Below, piece by piece: positions 8,971 to 17,418 of a stretch of DNA of 64,000 nucleotides; position 1 is the stretch's first letter, and each line of letters starts with the position of its first letter. Origin of the DNA: Acidithiobacillus ferridurans (lineage in GTDB: Bacteria > Pseudomonadota > Gammaproteobacteria > Acidithiobacillales > Acidithiobacillaceae); the NCBI RefSeq assembly GCF_003966655.1, contig NZ_AP018795.1, positions 1,454,001 to 1,518,000 on the forward strand, read 5' to 3'. The notes under the pieces are model-generated. The model did not search any database. It saw nothing but the letters and a program-made list of their open reading frames with translations, and was not told the DNA's origin. The translations under genes were made by a program, and so were the position numbers.

Positions 8971-9035
8971 GCATTCTGTCTGGTAAATCCGCAGGGAGAT
9001 CATCCAATGTTATCCGGCATACCCTCTTGTTAGGC
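8971..9035 (+). other. attI-like recombination site A (left arm of inverted pair)
   Basis: The sequence from 8971 to about 9028 is the near-perfect reverse complement of 10483-10544. It contains a TGTTATCCGGCA box (9008-9019), and exactly 20 bases later TGTTA, which here runs straight into the core-site heptamer GTTAGGC (9029-9035). In the two other copies that second box is TGTTA(C/T)xCTGCA and the GTTA core comes 34 bases further on. The layout resembles class 1 attI, whose two direct repeats precede GTTAGGC. In this copy the cassette appears joined at the inner repeat rather than at the normal point. Confidence 0.6.
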
Positions 9036-9041
9036 CCCACA

Positions 9042-9218
9042 CAGTTGAGCACCTACTCACTCCGCCCAGCGAACCCCAGTGACCTTGAACTCACCTACGA
9101 GATCACACGAGACGCGATGCGGGAATACGTGATTCAGACCTGGGGCGCTTGGAACGAAGACGAGCAGCGAGAGAGGCATCTTCAGAACTACACGCCATCA
9201 ACATATCGCATCGTTACG
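9042..9218 (+). pseudogene. GNAT acetyltransferase N-terminal fragment
   Basis: Starting at TTG 9042, just inside attI-like site A, the frame reads STYSLRPANPSDLELTYEIT, MREYVIQTWGAW and ERHLQNYTPSTYRIV. This is the N-terminal half of a GNAT-type N-acetyltransferase. Resemblance stops at about 9215, where the sequence runs into half an attC belonging to the opposite-strand cassette; the frame closes at 9311 with unrelated residues. I read it as a cassette truncated by a deletion that joined it tail-to-tail with its neighbour. Confidence 0.55.
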
Positions 9219-9242
9219 TTTGAGCTGGGCGAAGGGTTAGGC
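9219..9242 (-). other. half attC site (deletion junction)
   Basis: On the minus strand GCCTAAC (9242-9236) follows the GNAT stop codon, which it contains, and is followed by CCTTCGCCCAGCTCAAA. This is the R''/L'' half of an attC; the matching right half with GTTAGGC is missing and the GNAT fragment of the other strand begins instead. The gap marks the tail-to-tail fusion of two cassette rows. Confidence 0.5.
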
Positions 9243-9749
9243 GTCAATTCTGCAGACGCAGCGCACTTCTTGAAGCTGCCGACCACCGCACTCGAGTTCC
9301 TGCGGAGGTAGGGTGTCTGCCACGAACCCGATAGCCTTGTAGAAGCGGATGGCTGGCTCGTTTTCCGCAAACACCCACAGGCTACACGTGCTGTAGCCCT
9401 GCTGAGACAAGAGCTCTCGCGCCCGTAGCCACAACTGACGCCCAACACCTTTGAACCAACTGTTCGGTGCCACGTAGATGGCCCACAGTTCCGCTTGAGA
9501 GGATGGTGCATCCTTGTCTCGGCAAGCACCGAACGACACCCAGCCAAGAATCGCCCCGCCATCCTTAGCGACGAGGAGCTCCGTTTGCCCAGATTCGACA
9601 ATGTTCTTCCACATGGCCTCCCGCTTCTCGACTGACAAGGAGGCGAGATAGTCCGCAGGAAGGATTCGCGAGTAGGCCGAGCGCCATGCATCGACGTGAA
9701 TCTCGGCAACAGCGCGGGCATCTTCAGGGACGGCGTGGACTACTTGCAT
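9237..9749 (-). CDS. GNAT family N-acetyltransferase (cassette gene)
   Basis: 170 residues: HAVPEDARAVAEIHVDAWRSAY at the start, ILGWVSFG, then the acetyl-CoA motif A region ELWAIYVAPNSWFKGVGRQL (the usual Q/RxxGxG/A near residue 108) and the closing CSLWVFAENEPAIRFYKAIGF. This is a complete GNAT enzyme; the acceptor is unknown. The ATG is only four bases after the GTTAGCC end of an attC, and the stop lies in the first arm of the next attC, the tight packing of an integron cassette. Confidence 0.85.
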   Translation of the reverse strand: MQVVHAVPEDARAVAEIHVDAWRSAYSRILPADYLASLSVEKREAMWKNIVESGQTELLVAKDGGAILGWVSFGACRDKDAPSSQAELWAIYVAPNSWFKGVGRQLWLRARELLSQQGYSTCSLWVFAENEPAIRFYKAIGFVADTLPPQELECGGRQLQEVRCVCRIDA

Positions 9750-9752
9750 GAC

Positions 9753-9820
9753 GGCTAACGCCCTAGCTCAGCCGCGGCTCTGCCGCAGGCGGAGACGTCG
9801 GCTGGAGCGCCTTGTTAGCC
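9753..9820 (-). other. attC site (59-base element)
   Basis: 68 bases bounded by GGCTAAC (9753-9759) and GTTAGCC (9814-9820), complementary to each other. Inside, GCTCAGCCG pairs with CGGCTGGAGC except for one extra G, the unpaired base that gives attC its strand polarity. It separates two minus-strand genes with almost no spare bases, and supplies the last ~17 codons and stop of the upstream gene (ending NKALQPTSPPAAEPRLS). Confidence 0.85.
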
Positions 9821-10440
9821 TCTGGTCGTGCGATGAGGCTTGCGAGATGGCCCAACATCAACGCGGCTCTCACGCGACCCGAAAGCTGTGAGACGAATAT
9901 TCCTCGCGCCACTTCTTTCGTGAGGCTGCTCTCAAGGTCTTTAACGATCTCAGCCTTCTCTTTGTCTTGGTGGTACTCAACCCCATTTAGCCAGCGTTTC
10001 AATGTTTCATCTTCAAACAATGGGACTCCACCAACAGTTACCTGAAAATAGGGCTGATAGTCTCCACGCTCGTAAGTGGAGCGCAGGAACTTTAGATGCT
10101 GGGCAATAGCGGTGCCCTTGGCCTGTCTTCCAATGGTGGCCGTCGCCTTCTCAAAGGATACCGGCTCTCTCGATAAGAATATCGGACGAGCAAGATGGAG
10201 AAGCTCGCAAACATCTCCATACGAAAACTCGGACAGAGTAAACGACAAGCCTGCTTCAGCGGTCCATGTGATGTTTTTTATTCTCGGAAACTCACCTTTA
10301 AGTAGGCGCGCTTCCTTGAGGCGATCGCAGTTTGTCAGATAGTGCTCAAGAAGTTGTACATCTGTTTCAGAGAAAGACAGCGTTACTTCCTCGCGAGTTG
10401 CGCCATCTTCGGATGTCGCCTTGAGAGTCCGCGTGATCAT
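9763..10440 (-). CDS. cassette gene of unknown function
   Basis: 225 residues from ATG 10440, seven bases after the GTTAGCC core of attI-like site B, making it the first cassette of this row. A longer frame to 10572 would run through the attI site and is rejected. The protein is soluble-looking with no signal or membrane helix; visible pieces are TLSFSETDVQLLEHYLTNCD, FSYGDVCELLHLARPIF and VTVGGVPLFEDETLKRWLNG, and the C-terminus is attC-encoded. I do not recognise a family. AT content is higher than in the core genes, as expected for an acquired cassette. Confidence 0.7.
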   Translation of the reverse strand: MITRTLKATSEDGATREEVTLSFSETDVQLLEHYLTNCDRLKEARLLKGEFPRIKNITWTAEAGLSFTLSEFSYGDVCELLHLARPIFLSREPVSFEKATATIGRQAKGTAIAQHLKFLRSTYERGDYQPYFQVTVGGVPLFEDETLKRWLNGVEYHQDKEKAEIVKDLESSLTKEVARGIFVSQLSGRVRAALMLGHLASLIARPEANKALQPTSPPAAEPRLS

Positions 10441-10446
10441 CTTTGA

Positions 10447-10544
10447 GGCTAACGCAAATTCGATGGCACTATCGGTGCAGTGTAACAAGGGGGTATGCCG
10501 TATAACATTGGATGATCTCCCTGCGGATTTACCAGACAGAATGC
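10447..10544 (-). other. attI-like recombination site B (right arm of inverted pair)
   Basis: Read on the minus strand: a conserved lead shared with site A (10544 inward), TGTTATACGGCA (10507-10496), then TGTTACACTGCA (10487-10476), then the core GTTAGCC (10453-10447) directly before the cassette gene. The distance from first to second box is 20 bases and from second box to core 34. Site C at 50 kb has exactly the same spacings with a partly different sequence. No integrase gene is next to it; the integrase fragment at 10725 is of another type. The bases from 10545 to 10724 show nothing codeable. Confidence 0.65.
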
Positions 10545-10724
10545 GTCTTTGTGTCCTATGTGGTGCCACCAATTATAACCATATGAGATTGTATTTATTA
10601 ACCTTCTCCTAAAGCCGCAACATGAGACAAAACAATGAAATTCCGCTACTCTTACCCCATTAAGTATGCGGCATACTCTAGCCGATTCCAAGACATAAGT
10701 CTGTACCGGCCCTTCTGGTAATAT

Positions 10725-11150
10725 TCACCCCAGTATCTTCGCCAGGTCCTCCGCTCTTAAGTGAGTATAGCGTTTCAGCATCTGCAAGGTCTTGTGCCCT
10801 GTGATGGCCGCCACCTGCATGGGATTCAATCCCTTCTCGAAGAAACGACTGGTGGCCTCGTGGCGGAGGTCGTGAAAGCGTAGGTCCTCGATACCTGCTC
10901 GGTGGCAGGCGCGAGCAAAGGCTTGTGTGATGCTATCTGCCCTGACACCCCACACCTCACCATCCATACGGCGGGGTAGGGCATCCAGTACGGCCAAGGC
11001 GCGACTGGACAGCGGTACTCGGCGCGGATCGCCAGTTTTGGAATCAGGGCCAGCAGGCTTGTCGTTCTGCATCAAAGGCCGGATATAAGACTGCAACCCG
11101 ACCTCACCATGCCAGACATCAAAAAAATCCTCTTGCACACATGGAGACAT
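10725..11150 (-). pseudogene. tyrosine recombinase (phage-type integrase), C-terminal fragment
   Basis: 141 residues covering only the end of the catalytic domain: the Lys hairpin (SKTGDPRRVPLSS), HDLRHEATSRFFEKG (H-x-x-R), ITGHKT (second His) and the nucleophile in KRYTHL. The N-terminal DNA-binding domain and the first catalytic Arg are missing, so it is inactive. It lacks the extra helix before HxxR that marks integron IntI enzymes and resembles prophage/island integrases instead. Probably left from an element that once occupied this accessory region. Confidence 0.8.
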
Positions 11151-11297
11151 CCATATAGGATTTGGGGCCAGCGCTTGCCTAATGTTTTAATATTCAGTAT
11201 GTTACAAGAGGCAAATAGACGGTTCGCGCACCGGCCGGAATTGCAGTTCAAACTTGAATTCGCCCTCTAGCGACTATCACCATTCAAGAGGATAAGC

Positions 11298-12143
11298 ATG
11301 TCGACGAAAAGAACGATACGATTCACAAAATTTAGCTTATACATTTCATTACTGCTGCCGGTCATGGCTCAGGCCGGTATTTTTGGCCTGCTCGGTGACG
11401 TCGAGAATGCGGCGCAAAGCACCGGGATACGTATGCCAAGCTCTCTGTCCAATCTCAGCCAGCTGGCTCAGGAAGTCCATGATGGTGGCTACAGCGCCTT
11501 GCCCGGAATGCCCAGTGCCAGCACGGCGGCAGCCTGTCCGCCGGGTTATACCTGCACGAAGAGCAATGCACCAACGTATCCGTCTACACAAAACATTGCT
11601 GCAGAACTTGCTCAGGTGACCTATATCCAGGAGGGCAACAGCGGGCCAGTGATCTACGATTTCCAGGATCCGCTCTGTCCCTACTGCCACAAACTCTTTG
11701 TAGAAGAGACAACCTTGATAAGGGAGGGGCGCTTGATCGTACGTTACGTGCCCGTGGCTTTTCTGAGTAGCCAAAGCACACGGATCGCAGCGGATATACT
11801 GCAATCGCCTAATCCCCCGGGTGTCTTGAATGCCTATGAGAGCGTAGCGTTCAGCAGCAACAATGCTGGCCTGCGAGCGTATATGGAAAGTCCGACAGGA
11901 GCAGCGCAACAAGATCTGGACACCAATAAGAGAGTCATGGAGTATCTCGGGTTCAATGGTGTCCCTGCCTTGGTCTTTCAGTTGAGTGATGGTCATTATG
12001 AGCATATCGACGGATTGATATCCACCCAACAAATGGAACGTTTATTGCCAGAGATGGCAAGCCCGGTTTCCGTCACTACTATACAAGGATCCACTGCGGT
12101 GACCGCCTCGGCCATATCCTCTAAAACGCCCTCAATTCTATGA
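11298..12143 (+). CDS. DsbG/DsbC-like periplasmic thioredoxin-fold protein
   Basis: 281 residues behind AGAGGA. A signal peptide (about 1-26, ending MAQA) leads into an ~80-residue variable region with its own Cys pair (ACPPGYTC), then a thioredoxin fold with active site PLCPYCHKLF near residue 130 and the cis-Pro loop NGVPALVF near 220, closing in a Ser/Thr-rich tail. CPYC and the fold arrangement fit the DsbC/DsbG group of disulfide isomerases/reductases. It neighbours other exported proteins and a group II intron remnant, suggesting an acquired gene. Confidence 0.75.
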   Translation: MSTKRTIRFTKFSLYISLLLPVMAQAGIFGLLGDVENAAQSTGIRMPSSLSNLSQLAQEVHDGGYSALPGMPSASTAAACPPGYTCTKSNAPTYPSTQNIAAELAQVTYIQEGNSGPVIYDFQDPLCPYCHKLFVEETTLIREGRLIVRYVPVAFLSSQSTRIAADILQSPNPPGVLNAYESVAFSSNNAGLRAYMESPTGAAQQDLDTNKRVMEYLGFNGVPALVFQLSDGHYEHIDGLISTQQMERLLPEMASPVSVTTIQGSTAVTASAISSKTPSIL

Positions 12144-12395
12144 CGGAAGTGATTCGTGCATGGCTGCGTGCGTTAAGGCGGCGCAGTCAGCGCGCACGAA
12201 TGTCTCGGTGGCGTTTTGGACCGATAGTGAACCGTTAGCTTCCTCCAGTAAAACTGGCTCATTCCCACCCATCGCAAAGGTTTCGCGTTATGACATGAGG
12301 CCGGAGCCGTATGCGGTAATTCCGCTCGTACGGATCTGTGCGGGGGGGGGGGGGTGGGTAACTACTGTCTCTACCGCGACCATACTTCCTGCAGC
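12144..12395 (+). mobile_element. 3' remnant of a group II intron (maturase C-terminus, domain V)
   Basis: Directly after the DsbG-like stop one frame reads EVIRAWLRALRRRSQRARM then SRWRFGPIVNR, stop, LPPVKLAHSHPSQRFRVMT: the C-terminal end of an intron-encoded reverse transcriptase with one in-frame stop. At 12304-12336 a 33-base hairpin, GAGCCGTATGCGG / loop / CCGCTCGTACGGATC, has domain V architecture including the two-base bulge, but its closing pair and GAAA loop are degraded. A run of 13 G follows (12342-12354), then a CTACCGCGAC stretch like an intron 3' end. Non-functional. The rest of the gap up to 12408 holds nothing. Confidence 0.65.
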
Positions 12396-12408
12396 ACGTA
12401 CTCTGCGC

Positions 12409-13092
12409 TCATTTTGCAGTGAGATAATTTATAGTTTCCGTCTCATTAACGGTATAGCTAACCCCATCCTGATAACAGTATTGAATTATATTTATTTCGT
12501 GAACGCGACCATTTTCGGGATTAAAATATATTTTTACATCGGCTTTCTTCACGGGAGTTCTCGCCTCGACCTGAGGCAATGAAACGCCTGAAACATCCGA
12601 TTGGAAAATAGAATAATTTTGCCTATCAACGACACCAGAAAGACCTTCTAGCGTTTCGCGATGATAGCTTATCCCACTGATTTGACGAACGCCGGACATA
12701 TATGTGAAGAAGTTTTCTGATTTTCCCATTGGTTCCGCAATAGGAGATCTCAACTTTTCTGCCAATCGTCCATTCATATAGGAATAATCAGTACGACCCA
12801 TTTGGACATTTTTTATGGTAACAGGTGGTATCCCCGGCACAGTGACCGTGAAGACCCCTGTTGATTTCCTATCAATCGGATCAGTAAGTACAGAGCCTCG
12901 AGTCACAGAATCACCCTGACTACTGGTGATGACAAAGGTCGCTTTTTCTGGAACATTGGATAAATTTGTCATGCTCTGAGAAATCAGGCCTTCATATTCT
13001 TGGAGCGACGTCACTGCATACGTCGATGTCGGCGCCGCAAATATCACTGTGGAAGCTATAAACAACACAAATACCTTATAGTTAAATCGCAC
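12409..13092 (-). CDS. exported protein of unknown function
   Basis: 227 residues from GTG 13092, which has GGAGGG four bases upstream; ATG 13104 is the alternative start. The signal peptide has core VFVLFIASTVIFAA and ends near TYA. The mature part is rich in Ser/Thr/Val with repeated short strands (FVITSSQGDSV, VFTVTVPGIPPVTI, DVKIYFNPENGRVHEINII), suggesting a beta-rich periplasmic protein with one Cys near the end. Base composition is clearly AT-richer than the core genes, which suggests transfer. No family recognised. Confidence 0.65.
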   Translation of the reverse strand: MRFNYKVFVLFIASTVIFAAPTSTYAVTSLQEYEGLISQSMTNLSNVPEKATFVITSSQGDSVTRGSVLTDPIDRKSTGVFTVTVPGIPPVTIKNVQMGRTDYSYMNGRLAEKLRSPIAEPMGKSENFFTYMSGVRQISGISYHRETLEGLSGVVDRQNYSIFQSDVSGVSLPQVEARTPVKKADVKIYFNPENGRVHEINIIQYCYQDGVSYTVNETETINYLTAK

Positions 13093-13104
13093 ATGTCCCT
13101 CCAT

Positions 13105-13765
13105 TTTTCTTTTGTGGTTTCCCGCTCAGAAAAGTATGATTGCTTTGTAATGTGAAGCATAGTCTTCTAATGACCTATTTGGTACAACGAGCCGGCGGCT
13201 TCTGGTTGTCATCAAAAGCAAACCAATTTGTCTACTAAGATTGGCTGTTTGCTCCCTAGTAAGACGAGCCATACACTGATATTTCACCATAGGCTCCATA
13301 CCCCCTGCAAACCTGATGTATCGTTACGCGACAAAATTTATAGCGGCAGGACAGCCATGAAAGCTCCATTCGATGCAAATGGTTATGTTTTCCGCTGCCA
13401 CAATCTTCTGATACACCCTGTCAAGTTTTTTGTTTCCATACCCATCAGTATATAGTCGGCGACGCTAATGATCCACAGTCGAAACGGCGAGCGATGGAAC
13501 GTCTGGGTTCAGTCTGTTACTGCCGTTCGCTCCGCAAGGTACTATGGCACCCCGTCGCCTGTAGACAAGGCCTGTCGCAAGAGGCCAAAGACGGTTGCCG
13601 CCGCGCGCTTCGGGCACACACTCCCCGCAACTGCTCTCACGCCGTCCATAGCTAGGGCCGACCCTGTCCTACAAGCATACTCAGCCGTCTGTGGATCAGG
13701 GGACTAGGATGATACTATTTTGTCCGTTGACAGCGCATGCGTGCTCTGCTCGCGGACAAACCGGA
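13105..13765. other. 661-base gap without a supported gene
   Basis: No reading frame here has a ribosome-binding site and protein-like composition together; the 79-codon plus-strand frame at 13468-13707 has basic, Pro/Ala-rich content typical of an accidental frame. I see no tRNA and no clear hairpin terminator. The region separates two exported-protein genes on the minus strand, so it must contain the promoter of the 12409-13092 gene, which I cannot place. Confidence 0.5.
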
Positions 13766-14629
13766 TTAATAACCATAGGCAAGCCCGACACTCATACCGA
13801 GCAGATTGGTCGATGATGGGGGCTCCTTACCAATATACTCCGTGGCACCTTGATAAAACGTTACAATGCCCGTCCCAGTGTAGGTAAAGTGGGTGAAATT
13901 CAAGCCACCATAAACATGCCATCCACCAGAAATTTTATAGTCTGCATGAATCCCTACGGTTTCTTCTCCACTGGTGCCAAACCCAGAGGACCATTGGGAT
14001 GTTTTGATACCTCCGCCAACAAGAGCAAGTACACGCATGTCAGCACCGAGGACCAACCTGGCTGTCGGTGCGTACTGATACATGAGACCGGCGCCAACAA
14101 ACTCAGAATGGTAACGCTCATGAGTACCGGGAAGCTGTCTGTTCCACAATTGAAATCCACCCGCTACATATGGTGTAAGCATCATGTTATTACTAATAGA
14201 AAAACCTTTACCCAATTTTCCCAGGAAGTTCTGCGTGGTCGCCTGATCCGTTGTATCAGCGCGCCTAGCTGAGTTCGGTATGCCAGGGTTGTACGTGAAC
14301 CCTTTATAAGCTATCCCGGCCGAAGAATAATTGTAATTAAGCGATAAATACAGATTTTTTGTAAGGTTGTCATTCATCCCAGAGAGATTTACCGAGAATC
14401 CTGGCAACCACCCTGATTCCGTATCATCCATTGGAGCGCTGAGGACACCGGTTGTGGCAAAGTGTTCTTGATAATTCATCAATGTACCCGTCGCCGCGAG
14501 ACCTATTTCATTGTTGGCCGCAACGATTGGATTCTGGCTGGCATTCCAGGCGCTGTCGGCCATGGCAGAGGCGGAAAACAGGGCCAAACTTGCTGCGGTC
14601 AGGGTTGCGATAGCTTTCTTGTTGATCAT
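13766..14629 (-). CDS. outer-membrane beta-barrel protein, unknown
   Basis: 287 residues: a clear signal peptide (KKAIATLTAASLALFSASAMA), then alternating amphipathic strands with Tyr/Trp/Phe-rich ends and a C-terminal GLAYGY, the aromatic terminus recognised by the BAM machinery. Strand pairs such as NLYLSLNYNYSSAGIAY and WHVYGGLNFTHFTYTG suggest about 10-12 strands. It could be an OmpW-like or generic porin-type barrel; ligand unknown. It is divergent from the tolC-type gene, sharing about 200 bases of upstream DNA. Confidence 0.7.
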   Translation of the reverse strand: MINKKAIATLTAASLALFSASAMADSAWNASQNPIVAANNEIGLAATGTLMNYQEHFATTGVLSAPMDDTESGWLPGFSVNLSGMNDNLTKNLYLSLNYNYSSAGIAYKGFTYNPGIPNSARRADTTDQATTQNFLGKLGKGFSISNNMMLTPYVAGGFQLWNRQLPGTHERYHSEFVGAGLMYQYAPTARLVLGADMRVLALVGGGIKTSQWSSGFGTSGEETVGIHADYKISGGWHVYGGLNFTHFTYTGTGIVTFYQGATEYIGKEPPSSTNLLGMSVGLAYGY

Positions 14630-14830
14630 GCGGACATCCTTTTATTTTATCCCTTAAGATAGTGTTCACGAGCTGAATCAGCCTGTAACTGATTGCAAAA
14701 ACAACACACGTCGCAGAGTCAGTAAAGACTTATATAGAACATGATCCGTCTTCCGCAAGGCCAGTCCTTAACATTTCGCAACAATTTCCTCGGTGCCCAC
14801 ATCTTCCTTATGATCCCGCTTTCCGGGAGA

Positions 14831-16291
14831 ATGGCGGCTCCACTGCCGAGGAGCCTGAGCGTGCCCCCCAAAGCGCTATTGCTGGCTGTTTGTACCGTTT
14901 TCTGTGTGGCTCAGGGCGCGCTGGCGCAAGCCAGCGTCGGAGCGTGGCTGGCGGACCCTCTGGATACCGAAAGTGGTATGAGCGCCAGCCCCGCGCAGGC
15001 GTGGACAGCACCTCGCAGACTCCCCGGAGTCCCCAAGCCCCAAACCCTCCCTGCGGCAGAGCAGGGCCAGGTCTGGACGCTGCCGCAACTCACCGCATAT
15101 GCCCTCGCCCACAATCCGCAGACCGCCGCCGCCTGGGACGGTTTGCGCGCCCAGGCGGCAGGCCTGGGAATGGCGGAAAGCGCCTGGCTGCCCAGCCTCA
15201 CCCTCAATACCAATTTCAGTCGTCGGCAGGCGGTTTCCACCATCGGCTTCACGGTGCCGGCACGCAACAGCGCCAACCCCAATCTGACCCTGAGTTACAC
15301 CCTGTGGGACTTTGGCCTGCGCGTCGCCAAGGTGGATGCTGCCCGCGCCCAGGAATGGGTGGCGGGCTTCACTCAGAACCAGAGCATCCAGGGCGTTGCC
15401 TTCAGCGTCGCGCAGGCCTATTACCAGCTTCTCGGCAATCAATCCCTGTTGCTGGCCGATGAAAAGACCGTTGCGGAAAACCGGAAAAACCTGGAGGCCG
15501 CCGAAGTCCTGCATCGTGCCGGACAAGCCACCATCGGCGCCCTCTATCAGGCCCGTGCCGCCATGGCGCAGGCGCAGTCTACCCTCGCCGCGCAACGCCA
15601 GACCGTGCGCAGCAGCGAAGGATTGCTGGCCAGCACCCTGAACCTCGGTCCGCAGACCATGCTGAGGATAGCGCCCCTCAAACTCGGGCAGAAACCGCCC
15701 CAACTCCACAGCGCCGCTGAGACGTTGATGCACGCAGCCCTCACCGCCAATCCCGCGTTGCAGCAGGCGCGGGCCCAGGTTGCCGTAACCCAGGCCAACG
15801 TCCGCAGCGCCGAGGCCAGCGGTCTGCCCAGTCTGGGGGTCAGCAGTTCCTACGGCTACGCCTTTCAGAACGGCTATCTGCCCGGCGACACCTGGACCGT
15901 GGGTTTTACCCTGACCGTACCCCTCTTCACCGGTTTCAACACCCATTATCAGATACGCCAGACGCAGGCCCTGAGGGACCAGGCCCAATCCAACCTCGCG
16001 GCCAGCCGCAGCAGCACCGAAGCTACAGTCTGGCAGGATTTTCACAACTTCCAGGGCGCGGTTGCGGCCTACCCCGGCGCACAGAGCGGTCTGGAAAATG
16101 CCAGGAAGGCGCTGGAGGTGGTGCAGGCCCAGTATCGCGTCGGCCAGGCTACCATTCAGGATGTCCTCCTCGCCGAATCCACCCTGGCGCAGGCGCGCTA
16201 CACCCTGATTCAGAATCTGGTTAACAGTTATGTGGCCCTGGCGCAACTCAGTCAGGCCGTCGGCATGCCTTTGGGAGAGAATACACCGTGA
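14831..16291 (+). CDS. TolC-family outer-membrane efflux protein
   Basis: 486 residues from ATG 14831, which gives a good signal peptide (PKALLLAVCTVFCVAQGALAQA); in-frame ATGs at 14741 and 14810 are possible but lack an RBS and spoil the signal. Long heptad-like helices carry the two internally repeated TolC halves, e.g. LTLNTNFSR, TLWDFGLRVAKVDAARAQ and, in the second half, PSLGVSSSYGYAF, VPLFTGFNTHYQIRQ, QAQYRVGQATIQDVLLAES. It would form the trimeric exit duct for the RND pump encoded next; its stop overlaps the adaptor start by four bases. Confidence 0.9.
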   Translation: MAAPLPRSLSVPPKALLLAVCTVFCVAQGALAQASVGAWLADPLDTESGMSASPAQAWTAPRRLPGVPKPQTLPAAEQGQVWTLPQLTAYALAHNPQTAAAWDGLRAQAAGLGMAESAWLPSLTLNTNFSRRQAVSTIGFTVPARNSANPNLTLSYTLWDFGLRVAKVDAARAQEWVAGFTQNQSIQGVAFSVAQAYYQLLGNQSLLLADEKTVAENRKNLEAAEVLHRAGQATIGALYQARAAMAQAQSTLAAQRQTVRSSEGLLASTLNLGPQTMLRIAPLKLGQKPPQLHSAAETLMHAALTANPALQQARAQVAVTQANVRSAEASGLPSLGVSSSYGYAFQNGYLPGDTWTVGFTLTVPLFTGFNTHYQIRQTQALRDQAQSNLAASRSSTEATVWQDFHNFQGAVAAYPGAQSGLENARKALEVVQAQYRVGQATIQDVLLAESTLAQARYTLIQNLVNSYVALAQLSQAVGMPLGENTP

Positions 16292-17418
16292 CCCGTTCCC
16301 CCGTTGTCCTTCTGCTGACGCTGGCGACCCTCTCCCTGATGCTGAGCGGTTGCCAGACCAAGGCCAAACATGAGGCCCCGCCCCTGCAGGTCGGCCTGGT
16401 CAGCGTCAGCACCCGTCCCATGACCCATTATGAAGGTTTTCTGGGCACGGTGACGCCCCTGCAGACGGCGACCATCGTGCCGCAGACTTCCGGCATCCTG
16501 CAGAGCGTGCGGTTTACCGAGGGGAGCATGGTAGACAAGGGACAAACCCTGTTCACCATCGACCCGGCGCAGATGCAGGCAGCACTTGCCCAGGCCCAGG
16601 CCAAGCTGGTGGCGGATCAGGCCACTGCGCGCTATAACCGCAATATCGTGGAGCAGGACCGTCCACTGGCGGAAAAGGATTTCATCACCGTCCAGAGCTT
16701 CGATCAGGCGGTTTCCCAGGCGCAAGCGGCAACGGCGCAGGTGCAGGCGGATCAGGCCGCCCTGGAGCAGGCCCGCCTCAATCTCTCCTACACCCGCATC
16801 ACCGCCCCCATCAGCGGCCGTATCGGCCTGGCCCAGGTCAAGGCAGGCAACCTGGTTGTCGCCAACCAGACGCAATTGGCGATCATCAACCAGGTTGCAC
16901 CGATCACCGTGAATTTCAGCGTTCCCCAAAGCCTGCTCTCGGCGGCGCGGCTGGCCCAACAGCAGGCCATTCCGCTGCCGATCGAGGATGAGAAGGGTGG
17001 TACGGTGCTCGCTCAGGGCAAGCTCACCTTCATCGACAACAGCGTGAGCGCGGGAACCGCCACCATCAGCCTGCAGGCCACCGTACCCAATACCAACCTC
17101 GGCCTCTGGCCCGGACAGTACGTGCAGGTGCAGATGCCGATCCAGCAGTTGGCGCAGGCCACCGTGCTGCCGGTAGGCGCGATCCAGCAGGGCAGTACCG
17201 GGCCCTTTGTCTATACGGTGAAAGATGGCACGGCCATGGACAAGCCGGTGCAGGTGCTCTGGGAGTCGGGCACGGATGCGGTGGTGCAGGGGATAGACGC
17301 GGGTATTCGGGTGATTTATCCCCTCCCCGCCCGGCTCTATCCGGGGGTTAAGGTGGCGCTGAGCGGCGCGGGTGGGCCTGCCGTCCAACCCCCAGGGGCG
17401 CCGGGGAAAAGACCATGA
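16288..17418 (+). CDS. RND efflux periplasmic adaptor (membrane fusion protein)
   Basis: 376 residues with a lipoprotein signal (LSLMLSGCQ), so it is anchored by lipid. Order of parts: barrel-sandwich half (TIVPQTSGILQSVRF, GSMVDKGQTLFTI), an alpha-hairpin of about 100 residues rich in Ala/Gln, the second half-motif (ISGRIGLAQVKAGNLV), a beta-barrel and a membrane-proximal end with VLPVGAIQQG. The pattern is that of AcrA/MexA-type adaptors. It overlaps both neighbours by four bases, so outer duct, adaptor and pump are co-translated. Confidence 0.93.
   Translation: MTRSPVVLLLTLATLSLMLSGCQTKAKHEAPPLQVGLVSVSTRPMTHYEGFLGTVTPLQTATIVPQTSGILQSVRFTEGSMVDKGQTLFTIDPAQMQAALAQAQAKLVADQATARYNRNIVEQDRPLAEKDFITVQSFDQAVSQAQAATAQVQADQAALEQARLNLSYTRITAPISGRIGLAQVKAGNLVVANQTQLAIINQVAPITVNFSVPQSLLSAARLAQQQAIPLPIEDEKGGTVLAQGKLTFIDNSVSAGTATISLQATVPNTNLGLWPGQYVQVQMPIQQLAQATVLPVGAIQQGSTGPFVYTVKDGTAMDKPVQVLWESGTDAVVQGIDAGIRVIYPLPARLYPGVKVALSGAGGPAVQPPGAPGKRP

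Noticed and set aside
10725-11150. Integrase fragment as the integron integrase for the nearby attI-like site
   Set aside because: It lacks the IntI-specific extra helix, points the same way as the cassettes and resembles prophage integrases; its N-terminal half is also missing.
12342-12354. 13-G run as a phase-variation switch
   Set aside because: It is not inside a gene; it lies after domain V of a degraded intron.
13468-13707. 79-codon plus-strand frame as a gene
   Set aside because: No RBS, and composition typical of a random frame.
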